From NCBI GenBank assembly GCA_027490255.1, contig JAIXYM010000004.1, positions 1 to 36,103 on the forward strand: a DNA stretch of 36,103 nucleotides, in the 5' to 3' direction. A program made the position numbers and the translations under genes. Below the pieces are notes generated by a model. It was not told the DNA's origin. It saw nothing but the letters and a program-made list of their open reading frames with translations, and did no database searches. This DNA comes from Oxalobacteraceae bacterium (GTDB taxonomy: Bacteria; Pseudomonadota; Gammaproteobacteria; Burkholderiales; Burkholderiaceae_D). Position 1 is the first letter of the stretch. Every line of letters begins with the position of its first letter. Below, piece after piece: positions 1-7,352 of the stretch.

Positions 1-109
1 CCCGTTCGCCACTCGCCACCAGGTGCAAGCACCCGTGCTGCCGTTCGACTTGCATGTGTAAGGCATGCCGCCAGCGTTCAATCTGAGCCAGGATCAAACT
101 CTTCAGTTC
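1..109 (-). rRNA. rrs: 16S ribosomal RNA, 5' end (partial, runs off the left edge)
   Basis: On the minus strand the universal 16S 5' motif AGAGTTTGATCCTGGCTCAG is read at about 102-83, preceded by GAACTGA. Counting by E. coli numbering puts the mature 5' end near 109. The following bases, including the V1 stretch with the GCACGGGTGCTTGCACC hairpin, resemble those of Burkholderiales. Only about 109 nt are in the window; the rest of the operon lies to the left. Confidence 0.97.
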
Positions 110-463
110 AATCTCTGTTTTGTGCCATTTCTGGCAGGTTCCGAAGAACCGTCGCTCACTCAAAATACTGACAGGAATGTTCTTGCGAACCTTCCTATAT
201 TTCTTCGTGAGCACTTGATTTTTAAAGTATTACGATGTCGCCGAAGCTTCATCGTCGCACGCCATCAAGCGCCCACACTTATCGGCTGTTAATTTTTAAA
301 GAACTTGCAAATTTGTTGGCTTGCGCCGTGCTGTCGAAGCGTTGTGTTCGCAGCAGCAAAGAAGCGGAATTATGCGGCACTTCCAGAACTTCGTCAAGCA
401 CTGCATCGACTAATTCTTTATCCGTCTGCGCTGTCGGGCTGTTTTGCCCGTCAAATGCACAGC
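110..463 (-). promoter_or_regulatory. rRNA operon leader with boxA antitermination site
   Basis: This is the transcribed leader between the probable start site and mature 16S. A boxA-like sequence GTTCTTTAAAAATT is read on the minus strand at 304-291. It is followed by a second A/T-rich element, AATACTTTAAAAATC, at 231-217, near the region expected to form the 16S processing stem. A GGGC/GCCC hairpin at about 450-435 lies upstream of boxA and could be the boxB-like element. I see no protein gene here; short reading frames in this stretch are incidental. Confidence 0.8.
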
Positions 464-468
464 CGGCG

Positions 469-497
469 ATTATGGAGGGCTTTCTGCTCACCGTCAA
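469..497 (-). promoter_or_regulatory. rRNA operon sigma-70 promoter
   Basis: On the minus strand a -35 TTGACG (497-492) and a -10 CATAAT (474-469) are separated by exactly 17 bp. They are followed by a GC-rich discriminator (CGCCGGC), which in rRNA promoters is linked to stringent control. Transcription would begin near 463 and run into the boxA leader. The stretch from about 498 to 612 holds the upstream region of this promoter and no recognisable gene. Confidence 0.75.
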
Positions 498-612
498 GCG
501 CCTTGTTGAGCGCAATTTCGGATTCCCCTATTAACTTGCCGACTATCCCGCGCTCGCCACATCATTTCTGATCGTTTTGAAAACACTTCATCTGCGCGGG
601 AGGCGTAATGTA

Positions 613-1389
613 TCAAAGGCCGCGGAAATTTGGCAAGCGCTTTTCTATAAATGCCCTCATTCCCTCTTTCTGGTCATCGGTAGCGAAAGTACTGTGGAAC
701 AAGCGGCGCTCAAAATGTATGCCATCCGATAGCGATGACTCATAGGCTCGGTTGACTGACTCCTTGATCATCATGACCGAAGGCAGCGACATCGAGGCAA
801 TGATGGTCGCGGCCTCAAGCGCTTCGTCAATCAGCCGATCAGACGCAACGACACGGGAAACGAGGCCAGCGCGTTCTGCCTCGCTCGCATCCATAAAGCG
901 CGCGGTCAGACACATGTCCATAGCCTTGGCTTTGGATACTGCCCGGGGAAGGCGCTGAGTTCCGCCCGCACCGGGAATGGTGCCGAGCTTGATTTCCGGC
1001 TGCCCGAATTTGGCGGTATCGGCTGCGATAATGAAATCGCACATCATCGCCAACTCGCACCCGCCACCCAGCGCGTAGCCCGCGACTGCAGCAATGATGG
1101 GCTTGCGCACACGCCGAATCTGCTCCCAATTACGGGTGATGTAGTCGCCGTTGTAGACATCCGCGAAGGTGTAGCTCGCCATCGCCCCGATGTCCGCGCC
1201 AGCCGCAAAGGCTTTTTCGTTGCCGGTGATGATCATGCAGCTAATTTCCGCATCCTGCTCGAAGCTCAGTAGCGCATGCCCGAGTTCATTCATCAACTGG
1301 TCGTTGAGCGCATTCAAGGCCTTTGGCCGATTCAGTCGTATTAGAGCAACCTTGCCGTGTGTCTCGACGAGGATATTCTCGTAATTCAT
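613..1389 (-). CDS. Enoyl-CoA hydratase (crotonase family)
   Basis: The 258-residue protein is a short-chain enoyl-CoA hydratase, which adds water to trans-2-enoyl-CoA in fatty-acid beta-oxidation and short acyl-CoA catabolism. It has the oxyanion-hole segment AAGADIGAM near residue 65. Both catalytic glutamates are present: E112 in GGGCELAM and E132 in [16 protein letters not shown], spaced 20 apart as in mitochondrial ECHS1. Length is typical. I chose the ATG at 1389 because a GGAG lies 7 nt upstream; the frame stays open to 1425 but that start would add a non-conserved 12-residue extension. The gene is divergent from the hemerythrin-like gene. Substrate range cannot be read from sequence; PaaF-like or FadB-like roles are possible. 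Confidence 0.93.
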   Translation of the reverse strand: MNYENILVETHGKVALIRLNRPKALNALNDQLMNELGHALLSFEQDAEISCMIITGNEKAFAAGADIGAMASYTFADVYNGDYITRNWEQIRRVRKPIIAAVAGYALGGGCELAMMCDFIIAADTAKFGQPEIKLGTIPGAGGTQRLPRAVSKAKAMDMCLTARFMDASEAERAGLVSRVVASDRLIDEALEAATIIASMSLPSVMMIKESVNRAYESSLSDGIHFERRLFHSTFATDDQKEGMRAFIEKRLPNFRGL

Positions 1390-1464
1390 GTCTAGCTCCA
1401 TTTTGTTTTGTTGAAGGGATGTCATGATTTTACTTGCCCCGATTTGAGCCAGCTTTTTTAAGGC

Positions 1465-1492
1465 TTGACTTGGGCGGTAATGCCACTATGGT
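1465..1492 (+). promoter_or_regulatory. Candidate sigma-70 promoter of the hemerythrin-like gene
   Basis: TTGACT at 1465-1470 and TATGGT at 1487-1492 are separated by 16 bp. They would start transcription near 1499, about 35 nt before the ATG at 1534. An imperfect inverted repeat (TTGAGCC / GGCTTGA, 11-nt loop) spans about 1444-1468 and overlaps the -35. Confidence 0.45.
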
Positions 1493-1533
1493 GAATTTGA
1501 TATGGGATTGCCCATCGCTTTGACGATCAAATC

Positions 1534-2040
1534 ATGCAAGCCTCACTGAACACTCTGAATCAACGCTCTACGCAACTCCGTGACCAAGCACAACATCTAG
1601 CATTGTGTCCGGATATTGAAGTACCACGAGTTTTCAAGGATTTGCTTGATTCGCTGGAGCAGCTGTTTGCCTTTGAGCACAGTCTGATGGAACAACATCA
1701 ATTTCCGGCGTCACGATGTCATATAGAGCAGCACGCCAGAGCACTCAGAGGATTACACCGTACGCATTCGCAAGTCATGTGCGGCGCTTGGCAAAAAGGG
1801 CGATACGTGGGTTCGCACCTGCTCATCCACTGGTTTGAACTGCATAATGAAACGTTGGATGCCTGTCTTGCTGCTTGGCTTGAATGCCTGCAGTCGGGTC
1901 AAACAGCTTTGAACGTACCGCGCGGAACATTGTGGCACGAGATCACGCGGAATCCGGGTAGTAAGGCACTAGCGCCATGGCAACCAAGCGCACGGGCCGA
2001 TAAAAATGACCACCCAAGCAGATCAGGGCACGACGGATAA
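1534..2040 (+). CDS. Hemerythrin-like domain protein with an altered ligand set
   Basis: This 168-residue, mostly helical protein matches the bacteriohemerythrin ligand pattern in its middle: E48 with LM at 51-52 and FP at 57-58, H63 and H67 (HIEQH), and HWFELHNETLD with H104 and D109. In the canonical family a histidine sits four residues before the Glu; here that position is L44, and no clear first-helix histidine aligns (H21 is the only candidate). The site may therefore bind one metal or a distorted pair. Hemerythrin domains bind O2, NO or redox signals through a di-iron centre. The 3' end overlaps the convergent mltA by 18 bp. No convincing ribosome-binding site is visible. Confidence 0.65.
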   Translation: MQASLNTLNQRSTQLRDQAQHLALCPDIEVPRVFKDLLDSLEQLFAFEHSLMEQHQFPASRCHIEQHARALRGLHRTHSQVMCGAWQKGRYVGSHLLIHWFELHNETLDACLAAWLECLQSGQTALNVPRGTLWHEITRNPGSKALAPWQPSARADKNDHPSRSGHDG

Positions 2041-3264
2041 AGCCTTGGGAAGCAACAACCACATCTGACCAGCTTGCTTCATCTTTCCCGCCAACTCACC
2101 CGCCTCATCACCAAAACCCCAGAAGAAATCCGCGCGTACAGGATTGCGAATCGCACCTCCCGTATCCTGCGCCATCATCAGTTGGCGCAGTGGGAGGTCA
2201 CTGTTGGGCCGGGTCGTTGATAAAAACACCGGTGCACCAAGCGTAATGAATTGGGGATCAATCGCAATCGAGCGTTGCGCTGTCAGTGGTACGCCCAGCG
2301 CGCCGCGCGGTCCTTTACCTGCATCGGTGATTTTTTCTTCCTTGAAAAATACAAAACTTGGATTGGCATTCAGCAGTTCCTGCAAACGATGCGGGTTGGC
2401 GGCCGCCCAGGCTTTGATGCCTTGCATCGAGGCCTGCTCAAGCTTGAGTTCGCCACGGTCAACTAGGTAACGACCTATGGATTTGTAGGGGTGCCCATTT
2501 TGATCCGCGTAGGCCATGCGTATGGTCTCTTTGCTCTCCTCCAGTGTGACCCGGCCCGAGCCTTGTACTTGCAGAAAAAAAGCATCGACCGCGTTATCCA
2601 CCCACACCAGCTCTGTTCCTGGGGCCAAACCCTTCTGAATCAGCTCGGCCCGTGTGTAATAAGGCACGACCTTGTTGCCGGACAACCTGCCGCGCAAGCG
2701 CATGTTTTTGAGTTCGGGATACACGCTGCCAAGATCGACGGTCAGCAAATCACTAGGCGCCCGGTACAGCGGCGTCTGAAACAAACCGCCTCGTGTTCTT
2801 GACCCACGCAACAGCGGCTCGTAATACCCAGTCACCATGCCAGATACGCTGCTATCGGCATTGCGCACCTGATGCGGCAGGAAGCGGGATTCAAAAAAAT
2901 TTCTCAGACCTGCGACATCGACGGCGCTCAATTGCTGGGCGTCGGCGCATACCTCCTGCCAACCAGTTCGTCGAATCATCACATCACACGAAACAAGAAA
3001 CGCTGGCCAGAGCTTCGTGAGATCATCCTCACCCCAGCCGGGCAACTGGTCAAAACTCACCACGCGCAAATAATCAGCTGGCGAAATGGTCTCGGCTTTG
3101 GTAACAGGCTTTACTGGCACAGAGGGCGTTGGGGGCGCTGGGAGCGTTGCGGTCGGTGGCTTGGACGGCCTGGGCGGTGTAACGCAGGCGCCAAGCAGCA
3201 AGGCCATGACCAAAAGCAGTCCGGTTACACTGAGAAATTGAATTGAACGAGGGCGCGATGTCAT
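2023..3264 (-). CDS. mltA: Membrane-bound lytic murein transglycosylase A
   Basis: The 413-residue lipoprotein cleaves the MurNAc-GlcNAc bond of peptidoglycan to give 1,6-anhydro-muropeptides, acting at the inner face of the outer membrane. From the chosen start there is a lipoprotein signal peptide with lipobox LLGAC (lipidated Cys27), a Pro-rich linker, the MltA domain, and a C-terminal 3D-type barrel segment MAQDTGGAIRNPVRADFFWG at about 364-383 with conserved aspartates. The frame is open to a TTG at 3345, but the ATG at 3264 puts the signal peptide at the N-terminus. Its start codon overlaps, on the opposite strand, the ATG of the small membrane peptide. apaG lies upstream on the same strand. 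Confidence 0.93.
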   Translation of the reverse strand: MTSRPRSIQFLSVTGLLLVMALLLGACVTPPRPSKPPTATLPAPPTPSVPVKPVTKAETISPADYLRVVSFDQLPGWGEDDLTKLWPAFLVSCDVMIRRTGWQEVCADAQQLSAVDVAGLRNFFESRFLPHQVRNADSSVSGMVTGYYEPLLRGSRTRGGLFQTPLYRAPSDLLTVDLGSVYPELKNMRLRGRLSGNKVVPYYTRAELIQKGLAPGTELVWVDNAVDAFFLQVQGSGRVTLEESKETIRMAYADQNGHPYKSIGRYLVDRGELKLEQASMQGIKAWAAANPHRLQELLNANPSFVFFKEEKITDAGKGPRGALGVPLTAQRSIAIDPQFITLGAPVFLSTTRPNSDLPLRQLMMAQDTGGAIRNPVRADFFWGFGDEAGELAGKMKQAGQMWLLLPKALSVVP

Positions 3265-3358
3265 GTGGTTGTTATTTCTTGAAGCAGGACTGGCACTGGG
3301 CCTACTGATTTTCATCGTTTGGTGGACGATGTTCTCCGGACGCAAAGATGACGACTAA
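3263..3358 (+). CDS. Small single-span membrane protein, 31 residues
   Basis: The ATG at 3263 opens a 31-codon frame beginning MWLLFLEAGLALGLLIF, continuing through a Trp pair, and ending in a charged tail with SGRKDDD. It reads as one transmembrane helix with a cytosolic charged end. A ribosome-binding site GAGGG is at 3249-3253, 9 nt before the ATG, which is better than that of mltA. The two ATGs face away from each other and overlap by two bases, so each 5' untranslated region would be antisense to the other gene. I do not recognise a named family. Function is unknown. The evidence is the membrane-helix composition plus the Shine-Dalgarno site. Confidence 0.6.
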   Translation: MWLLFLEAGLALGLLIFIVWWTMFSGRKDDD

Positions 3359-3484
3359 ACCTTGTCAAGCACGCACAGTCTGGATAAAACCTCTAATTTT
3401 CCCCGCTGAAAAGTAGCGCCAATCCCCTACTCTTTCAGATCGCCATGCGATACGGCCGTGCACGAAGTTTCATTCAGCGCCTGA

Positions 3485-3859
3485 CTAATGCAGCGTGCGC
3501 GGCAGAGACAAAACGAACTCGGGTATTTTGGATTCAAATTGCTCACCGTCCTCAGCCACGCAGAAATAGATACCGCGCATCGTGCCCTGAGGTGTGGCCA
3601 GTGAAGTGCCGCTGGTGTACTCAAACTGCTCACCAGGCGCTAGCAATGGCTGATGACCCACCACACCGAGCCCTCGTACTTCCTGCACCTGATCATTGGC
3701 GTCGGTAATGAGCCAGTGGCGCGAGATCAGCTGCGCCGTGACGCTGCCCGTGTTTTTGATCGTGACCGCGTACGCAAATAAATATTGTGAGGCGTCCGGA
3801 TTGGATTGATCCTCCAGATACTGGGTGCGCACCGTAACAGTAATCTCATATGCCGCCAT
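3485..3859 (-). CDS. apaG: ApaG domain protein
   Basis: The 124-residue protein is a full-length ApaG (DUF525), a fibronectin-III-like beta-sandwich. Its hallmarks are YAVTIKNTG near residue 31, the SRHWLITD segment near 46, [20 protein letters not shown] at about 65-84, and the MRGIYF strand. ApaG has been linked to Co2+/Mg2+ phenotypes in enterobacteria, but its biochemical role is unsettled. It lies upstream of mltA on the same strand and is divergent from rpe across about 140 bp, an arrangement common in betaproteobacteria. The start at 3859 fits the family N-terminus; the ribosome-binding site is weak (GGTAGA). Confidence 0.95.
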   Translation of the reverse strand: MAAYEITVTVRTQYLEDQSNPDASQYLFAYAVTIKNTGSVTAQLISRHWLITDANDQVQEVRGLGVVGHQPLLAPGEQFEYTSGTSLATPQGTMRGIYFCVAEDGEQFESKIPEFVLSLPRTLH

Positions 3860-3999
3860 GTTCTACCGTTCCTTCGTTTGAGTTTGCGGCCGCAAGCTTG
3901 CGCGGCCGGGAAGTTATCGATTGCACACCAATTTCAGCCCTGTGGCAAGCAAGCCGCTTCATCAAGGTAGAATTCCCCGCTTGCCAACAGGGGGAAAAC

Positions 4000-4665
4000 A
4001 TGACGACCTACCGCATTGCTCCGAGCATACTGTCTGCCGACTTCGCTCGTTTGGGCGAAGAAGTCCGCAATGTCGTAGCGGCCGGCGCAGATATCATCCA
4101 TTTCGATGTGATGGACAATCATTATGTTCCCAATCTGACAATCGGCCCGCTGGTCTGTGAAGCGATTCGGCCCCATGTACAGGTGCCGATTGACGTTCAC
4201 CTAATGGTCAAGCCGGTTGACAGACTCATCCCCGATTTCGCAAAAGCCGGCGCCAATATCATCAGCTTCCATCCTGAGGCATCTGAGCACATTGATCGCA
4301 CCCTTCAATTGATTCGCGATCAGGGCTGCAAAGCGGGACTGGTATTCAATCCAGCCACACCGCTTCACCATCTCGAGCACGTCATGGACAAAATCGACCT
4401 GATACTCATCATGTCGGTCAATCCAGGATTCGGCGGACAGTCATTCATTCCCGAGGCGCTGAAGAAAATTGCTGCCGTACGCAAACTGATTAATGCCAGC
4501 GGACGCGACATCATGCTTGAAGTCGACGGCGGCATTAAGCCCGACAACATTGCAGAGGCGGCAAAAGCAGGCGCTGACACGTTCGTGGCCGGCTCGGCAA
4601 TTTTCGGCAAACCGGATTACAAGGCCGTGATTGATGCGATGCGTGGGCAACTGGCGCAGGTTTGA
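4000..4665 (+). CDS. rpe: Ribulose-phosphate 3-epimerase
   Basis: This 221-residue TIM-barrel enzyme interconverts ribulose 5-phosphate and xylulose 5-phosphate in the pentose phosphate (and Calvin) pathways. Visible motifs are [16 protein letters not shown] at the N-terminus, [17 protein letters not shown] with the metal-binding His and Asp, [17 protein letters not shown], and [10 protein letters not shown] with the second catalytic Asp. I chose the ATG at 4000 because GGGGGA lies directly upstream and the protein begins at the family consensus, although the frame is open from 3850. In many relatives gph and trpE follow; here the trp attenuator follows directly. Confidence 0.97.
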   Translation: MTTYRIAPSILSADFARLGEEVRNVVAAGADIIHFDVMDNHYVPNLTIGPLVCEAIRPHVQVPIDVHLMVKPVDRLIPDFAKAGANIISFHPEASEHIDRTLQLIRDQGCKAGLVFNPATPLHHLEHVMDKIDLILIMSVNPGFGGQSFIPEALKKIAAVRKLINASGRDIMLEVDGGIKPDNIAEAAKAGADTFVAGSAIFGKPDYKAVIDAMRGQLAQV

Positions 4666-4745
4666 GAAAAACCGAAGATCTTTGCCCATGGGCCGGTGCA
4701 AACCATGCCTAAGCACCACTTCTAGGTCAGAATCAATGAAAGCCG

Positions 4746-4774
4746 ATCCGGAGTCTCGGTCCGGATGTTATAGT
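4746..4774 (+). promoter_or_regulatory. Candidate trp operator/promoter region
   Basis: An inverted repeat ATCCGGA-N7-TCCGGAT occupies 4746-4766, and its two arms also form a direct repeat of the palindrome TCCGGA. A -10-like TATAGT follows at 4769-4774, about 50 nt before the leader peptide ATG. No good -35 is visible at 17 bp. It could be an operator overlapping the trp promoter or a leftover rpe terminator without a T-run. Confidence 0.3.
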
Positions 4775-4825
4775 TTAATGATTGAATATTGCGGCTGTTC
4801 TGCTGGTCGCTTGATGCCCACCACC

Positions 4826-4912
4826 ATGTTTCTTGTCAAAAAAACTAAGCTCATCCCGCCAGGTGCCTTCGAGGCCTGGCTATGGCGACGCTGGCAACCC
4901 TGTATCGACTGA
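4826..4912 (+). CDS. trpL: trp operon leader peptide, 28 residues
   Basis: The ATG at 4826 opens a 28-codon frame whose C-terminal part reads [14 protein letters not shown] then stop, with three Trp codons within six positions (4876-4893). The stop codon at 4910-4912 lies only 13 nt before a strong terminator hairpin, and trpE starts 87 nt after the stop. This geometry is that of an attenuator leader peptide: ribosomes stalled at the Trp codons when Trp-tRNA is scarce should prevent the terminator. An upstream in-frame ATG at 4814 would add four residues. Neither start has a strong Shine-Dalgarno sequence. Function is inferred from position and composition. Confidence 0.72.
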   Translation: MFLVKKTKLIPPGAFEAWLWRRWQPCID

Positions 4913-4955
4913 TACCGCTGCCTATCGCTGGTCCGATGAGGACTGGCGGTTTTTT
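4860..4955 (+). terminator. trp attenuator (leader hairpin plus intrinsic terminator)
   Basis: The terminator stem CGCTGGTCC (4926-4934) pairs along its whole length (two G-U pairs) with GGACTGGCG (4940-4948) around a GATGA loop, followed by TTTTTT at 4950-4955. An upstream hairpin GCCAGG / CCTGGC (4859-4881) overlaps the first Trp codons and is the natural partner that a stalled ribosome would mask. I could not identify a convincing 2:3 antiterminator pairing by eye. Transcription reaching trpE at 4999 must pass this terminator. Confidence 0.75.
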
Positions 4956-4998
4956 AGACACCTCGCCGCTCACCTACAATAGCGGCCCGGAGAGAAAC

Positions 4999-6495
4999 AT
5001 GACTGAACTTGAATTCAAATCGCTGGCCGCGCAAGGCTACAACCGCATTCCCTTGCTCGCCGAAGCCTTCGCTGACCTGGAAACCCCCCTCACGCTGTAT
5101 CTGAAGCTCGCGCAAACCCAAAACCAAGGTAAAAACACCTTTCTTCTCGAATCTGTCGTCGGTGGAGAGCGATTCGGTCGGTACTCCTTCATCGGTTTGC
5201 CAGCCAACACGCTACTGCGCTCGCATGGTCAGCGCACCGAAGTCGTTCAGCAGGGCAAAGTCGTTGAAACCTTCACCGGTAATGCGCTGGACTTCATCGC
5301 AGAATTTCAATCCCGCTACAAAGTTGCCGTCAGTCCCGGCATGCCACGCTTTTGCGGTGGCTTGGCCGGCTACTTTGGCTATGACGCCGTGCGTTACATT
5401 GAGCACCGACTCGCCAATACCGCACCCAGAGATGATTTGCAGCTGCCGGACATACAACTTCTGCTCACAGAAGAACTGGCCGTCATCGACAATCTTTCGG
5501 GCAAGCTCTACCTGATCGTGTACGCAGACACCGGACAGCCAGAAGCCTACGGGCGCGCCCGGCAGCGACTGAAAGATCTACGCGCCATGCTTCGCCGCAC
5601 GGTCGATGCGCCTGTTACCTCGGGCTCAGTTCGCACAGAAGCTATTCGCGATTTTTCGAAAACCGATTATCTTGCAGCAGTCGCGCGCGCCAAGGAGTAC
5701 ATCATGGCCGGTGATCTGATGCAGGTGCAAGTCGGTCAGCGCATCCGCAAGCCTTATGTGGATTCACCCCTCTCGCTATATCGTGCGCTGCGCTCGTTGA
5801 ATCCCTCGCCCTACATGTATTTTTATAATTTCGGCGATATGCAGATCGTGGGTAGCTCGCCCGAAATTCTGGTGCGTAACGAAACAACGCCCGACCAAAA
5901 GAAAAAAGTCACGATTCGTCCCCTTGCCGGCACGCGTCCAAGAGGTGCGACGCCGGAACAGGATCAGCAGCTCGCTGCCGAATTGCTGGCCGATCCCAAG
6001 GAAATTGCCGAGCATGTGATGCTCATCGATCTTGCGCGCAATGACATCGGTCGTATTGCTGACATCGGCAGCGTGAGTGTGACTGACAAATTCATCATCG
6101 AAAAATATTCGCACGTGCAGCATATCGTCTCGAACGTCGAAGGCTCGCTCAAAGAAGGCATGTCCAACCTCGACGTCCTTCGAGCGACCTTCCCGGCCGG
6201 CACCCTCTCCGGCGCTCCCAAGGTCCGGGCAATGGAAATCATCGATGAGCTGGAACCCGTAAAGCGCGGCATCTATGGCGGCGCCTGCGGCTACCTGTCC
6301 TTCGGCGGCGAAATGGATCTCGCCATCGCCATCCGCACCGGCGTGATCAAAGACGGCATGTTGTACGCACAAGCCGCTGCCGGCATCGTCGCCGACTCCA
6401 TCCCCGAAATGGAATGGCAGGAGACAGAAAATAAGGCGCGCGCCGTATTGAGAGCCGCAGAGCAAGTGCAAGACGGACTAGACGGGGAGATTTGA
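4999..6495 (+). CDS. trpE: Anthranilate synthase component I
   Basis: The 498-residue enzyme converts chorismate plus ammonia (from TrpG) to anthranilate, the first committed step of tryptophan synthesis. The N-terminal domain carries [19 protein letters not shown], the region holding the tryptophan-feedback site. The C-terminal chorismate-binding domain shows the conserved blocks [21 protein letters not shown] and [18 protein letters not shown] chose the ATG at 4999 because GGAGAG precedes it by about 5 nt and the conserved N-terminus begins there; the frame is open upstream to 4882. The TGA is one base from a truncated trpG start at 6497, the remnant of a former tight trpE-trpG junction. 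It is regulated by the attenuator just upstream. Confidence 0.97.
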   Translation: MTELEFKSLAAQGYNRIPLLAEAFADLETPLTLYLKLAQTQNQGKNTFLLESVVGGERFGRYSFIGLPANTLLRSHGQRTEVVQQGKVVETFTGNALDFIAEFQSRYKVAVSPGMPRFCGGLAGYFGYDAVRYIEHRLANTAPRDDLQLPDIQLLLTEELAVIDNLSGKLYLIVYADTGQPEAYGRARQRLKDLRAMLRRTVDAPVTSGSVRTEAIRDFSKTDYLAAVARAKEYIMAGDLMQVQVGQRIRKPYVDSPLSLYRALRSLNPSPYMYFYNFGDMQIVGSSPEILVRNETTPDQKKKVTIRPLAGTRPRGATPEQDQQLAAELLADPKEIAEHVMLIDLARNDIGRIADIGSVSVTDKFIIEKYSHVQHIVSNVEGSLKEGMSNLDVLRATFPAGTLSGAPKVRAMEIIDELEPVKRGIYGGACGYLSFGGEMDLAIAIRTGVIKDGMLYAQAAAGIVADSIPEMEWQETENKARAVLRAAEQVQDGLDGEI

Positions 6496-6496
6496 C

Positions 6497-6513
6497 ATGC
6501 TACTGATGATCGA
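6497..6513 (+). repeat. Left copy of the trpG 5' end (candidate attL core)
   Basis: ATGCTACTGATGATCGA directly follows the trpE stop and matches the first 17 bases of the intact trpG at 23475-23491 with one mismatch (A for G at the sixth base). Sequence on either side of the two copies is unrelated: trpE lies left of this copy and trpG body lies right of the other. Read through, this copy encodes only MLLMIENHHRHPENSESV and stops. The short palindrome GATGAT-N5-ATCATC begins inside it and spans the junction. Confidence 0.75.
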
Positions 6514-6553
6514 AAATCATCACCGGCATCCGGAAAATTCCGAGAGCGTCTAA
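6497..6553 (+). pseudogene. trpG 5' remnant fused to island sequence
   Basis: An 18-codon frame begins with the TrpG N-terminus MLLMI and then diverges into unrelated residues before a TAA at 6551-6553. It sits one base after the trpE stop, where a co-translated trpG would be expected. It marks the left edge of the 17-kb insertion. Confidence 0.6.
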
Positions 6554-6631
6554 AAAGTCAGCAAAATCAAGTCTAGTTAAGGAATTTCGCGTCCCGTAGC
6601 GGATAGTAGATTCCATTGCCATCCGACAAAG

Positions 6632-7306
6632 TTGGGGGTATCGTTGCCAATTAGCCATGAAACGATTTACCAGAAGATTTATGCAGACAAGGCGATGGGC
6701 GGTCATTTATGGCGCTCCTTGCGTTGCCAGAAGCAAAAGCGCAAGCGCTATGCCGGTGGCCATGATCGACGAGGGCAAACCCCAGATAGATGCTCGATTA
6801 CTGAGCGCTCCGAATCGATTGAGCGACGCGCTCATGTCGGTCACTGGGAAGGCGATACCGTCATTGGGGCAGCGCACCAACACGCAATCGTCACTCTGGT
6901 TGAGAGAAAAAGCGGCTACGCAGTGGTGGCCAAAGTTCATCGAAAGACTTCCGAGCAAGTCAGTGCTGCCATTATCAAGCGACTTACACCGCTCGCTTCG
7001 CGGGCCAAGACAATCACTTTCGATAATGGTAAGGAGTTTGCGGGCCATAAACTGATCGATCAATCTCTGGGTTCAACGACTTACTTTGCCGATCCGTTTG
7101 CCAGCTGGCAGCGTGGGTCGAATGAAAACTTCAACGGCTTACTGAGGCAATACATTCCTAAAAACCGCCACTTATCTACAGTCACTGATGGGGAGCTTAA
7201 AATGATCGAAGATCGATTGAACTACCGTCCGAGAAAAAGACTGGGATTTAAAACCCCGCATCAGGTGTTTCATAAATCTTTAAACCGTGTTGCACTTCGT
7301 ACTTGA
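6632..7306 (+). pseudogene. IS30-family transposase, N-terminally truncated
   Basis: The 224-residue frame covers the C-terminal two thirds of an IS30-type DDE transposase. It has GHWEGDTVIG with the first Asp, TFDNGKEFAGH with the second, and SNENFNGLLRQYIPK with the Glu, followed by the usual RLNYRPRKRLGFKTP tail. The helix-turn-helix N-terminus (about 100 residues) is missing: recognisable homology begins at ISHETIY near 6647, just after a TTGGGGGTATCG sequence. The 3' end and a terminal-repeat-like sequence near 7290-7312 seem preserved, but no matching left end is visible, so this is an inactive fragment. It suggests a deletion event at the left end of the island. Confidence 0.85.
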
Positions 7307-7352
7307 AAGCGCGTGATGTTGAAAAACCATTTTATTCAGGTTAACTCCTCCC

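Noticed and set aside
4631..4912. A 93-codon plus-strand frame that contains the Trp-rich leader peptide
   Set aside because: The upstream part begins inside rpe, has no conserved look and would cross the trp promoter region; only the last 28 codons make sense as the leader.
5776..6471. Long minus-strand ORF inside trpE
   Set aside because: It is antisense to the fully conserved TrpE chorismate-binding domain; the length comes from codon bias.
6500..6706. Minus-strand frame reading ...TRLDFADFLDALGIFRMPVMIFDHQ at the left island border
   Set aside because: It looks protein-like in part, but it spans the trpG remnant and the IS30 fragment, has no ribosome-binding site and matches no family that I recognise.
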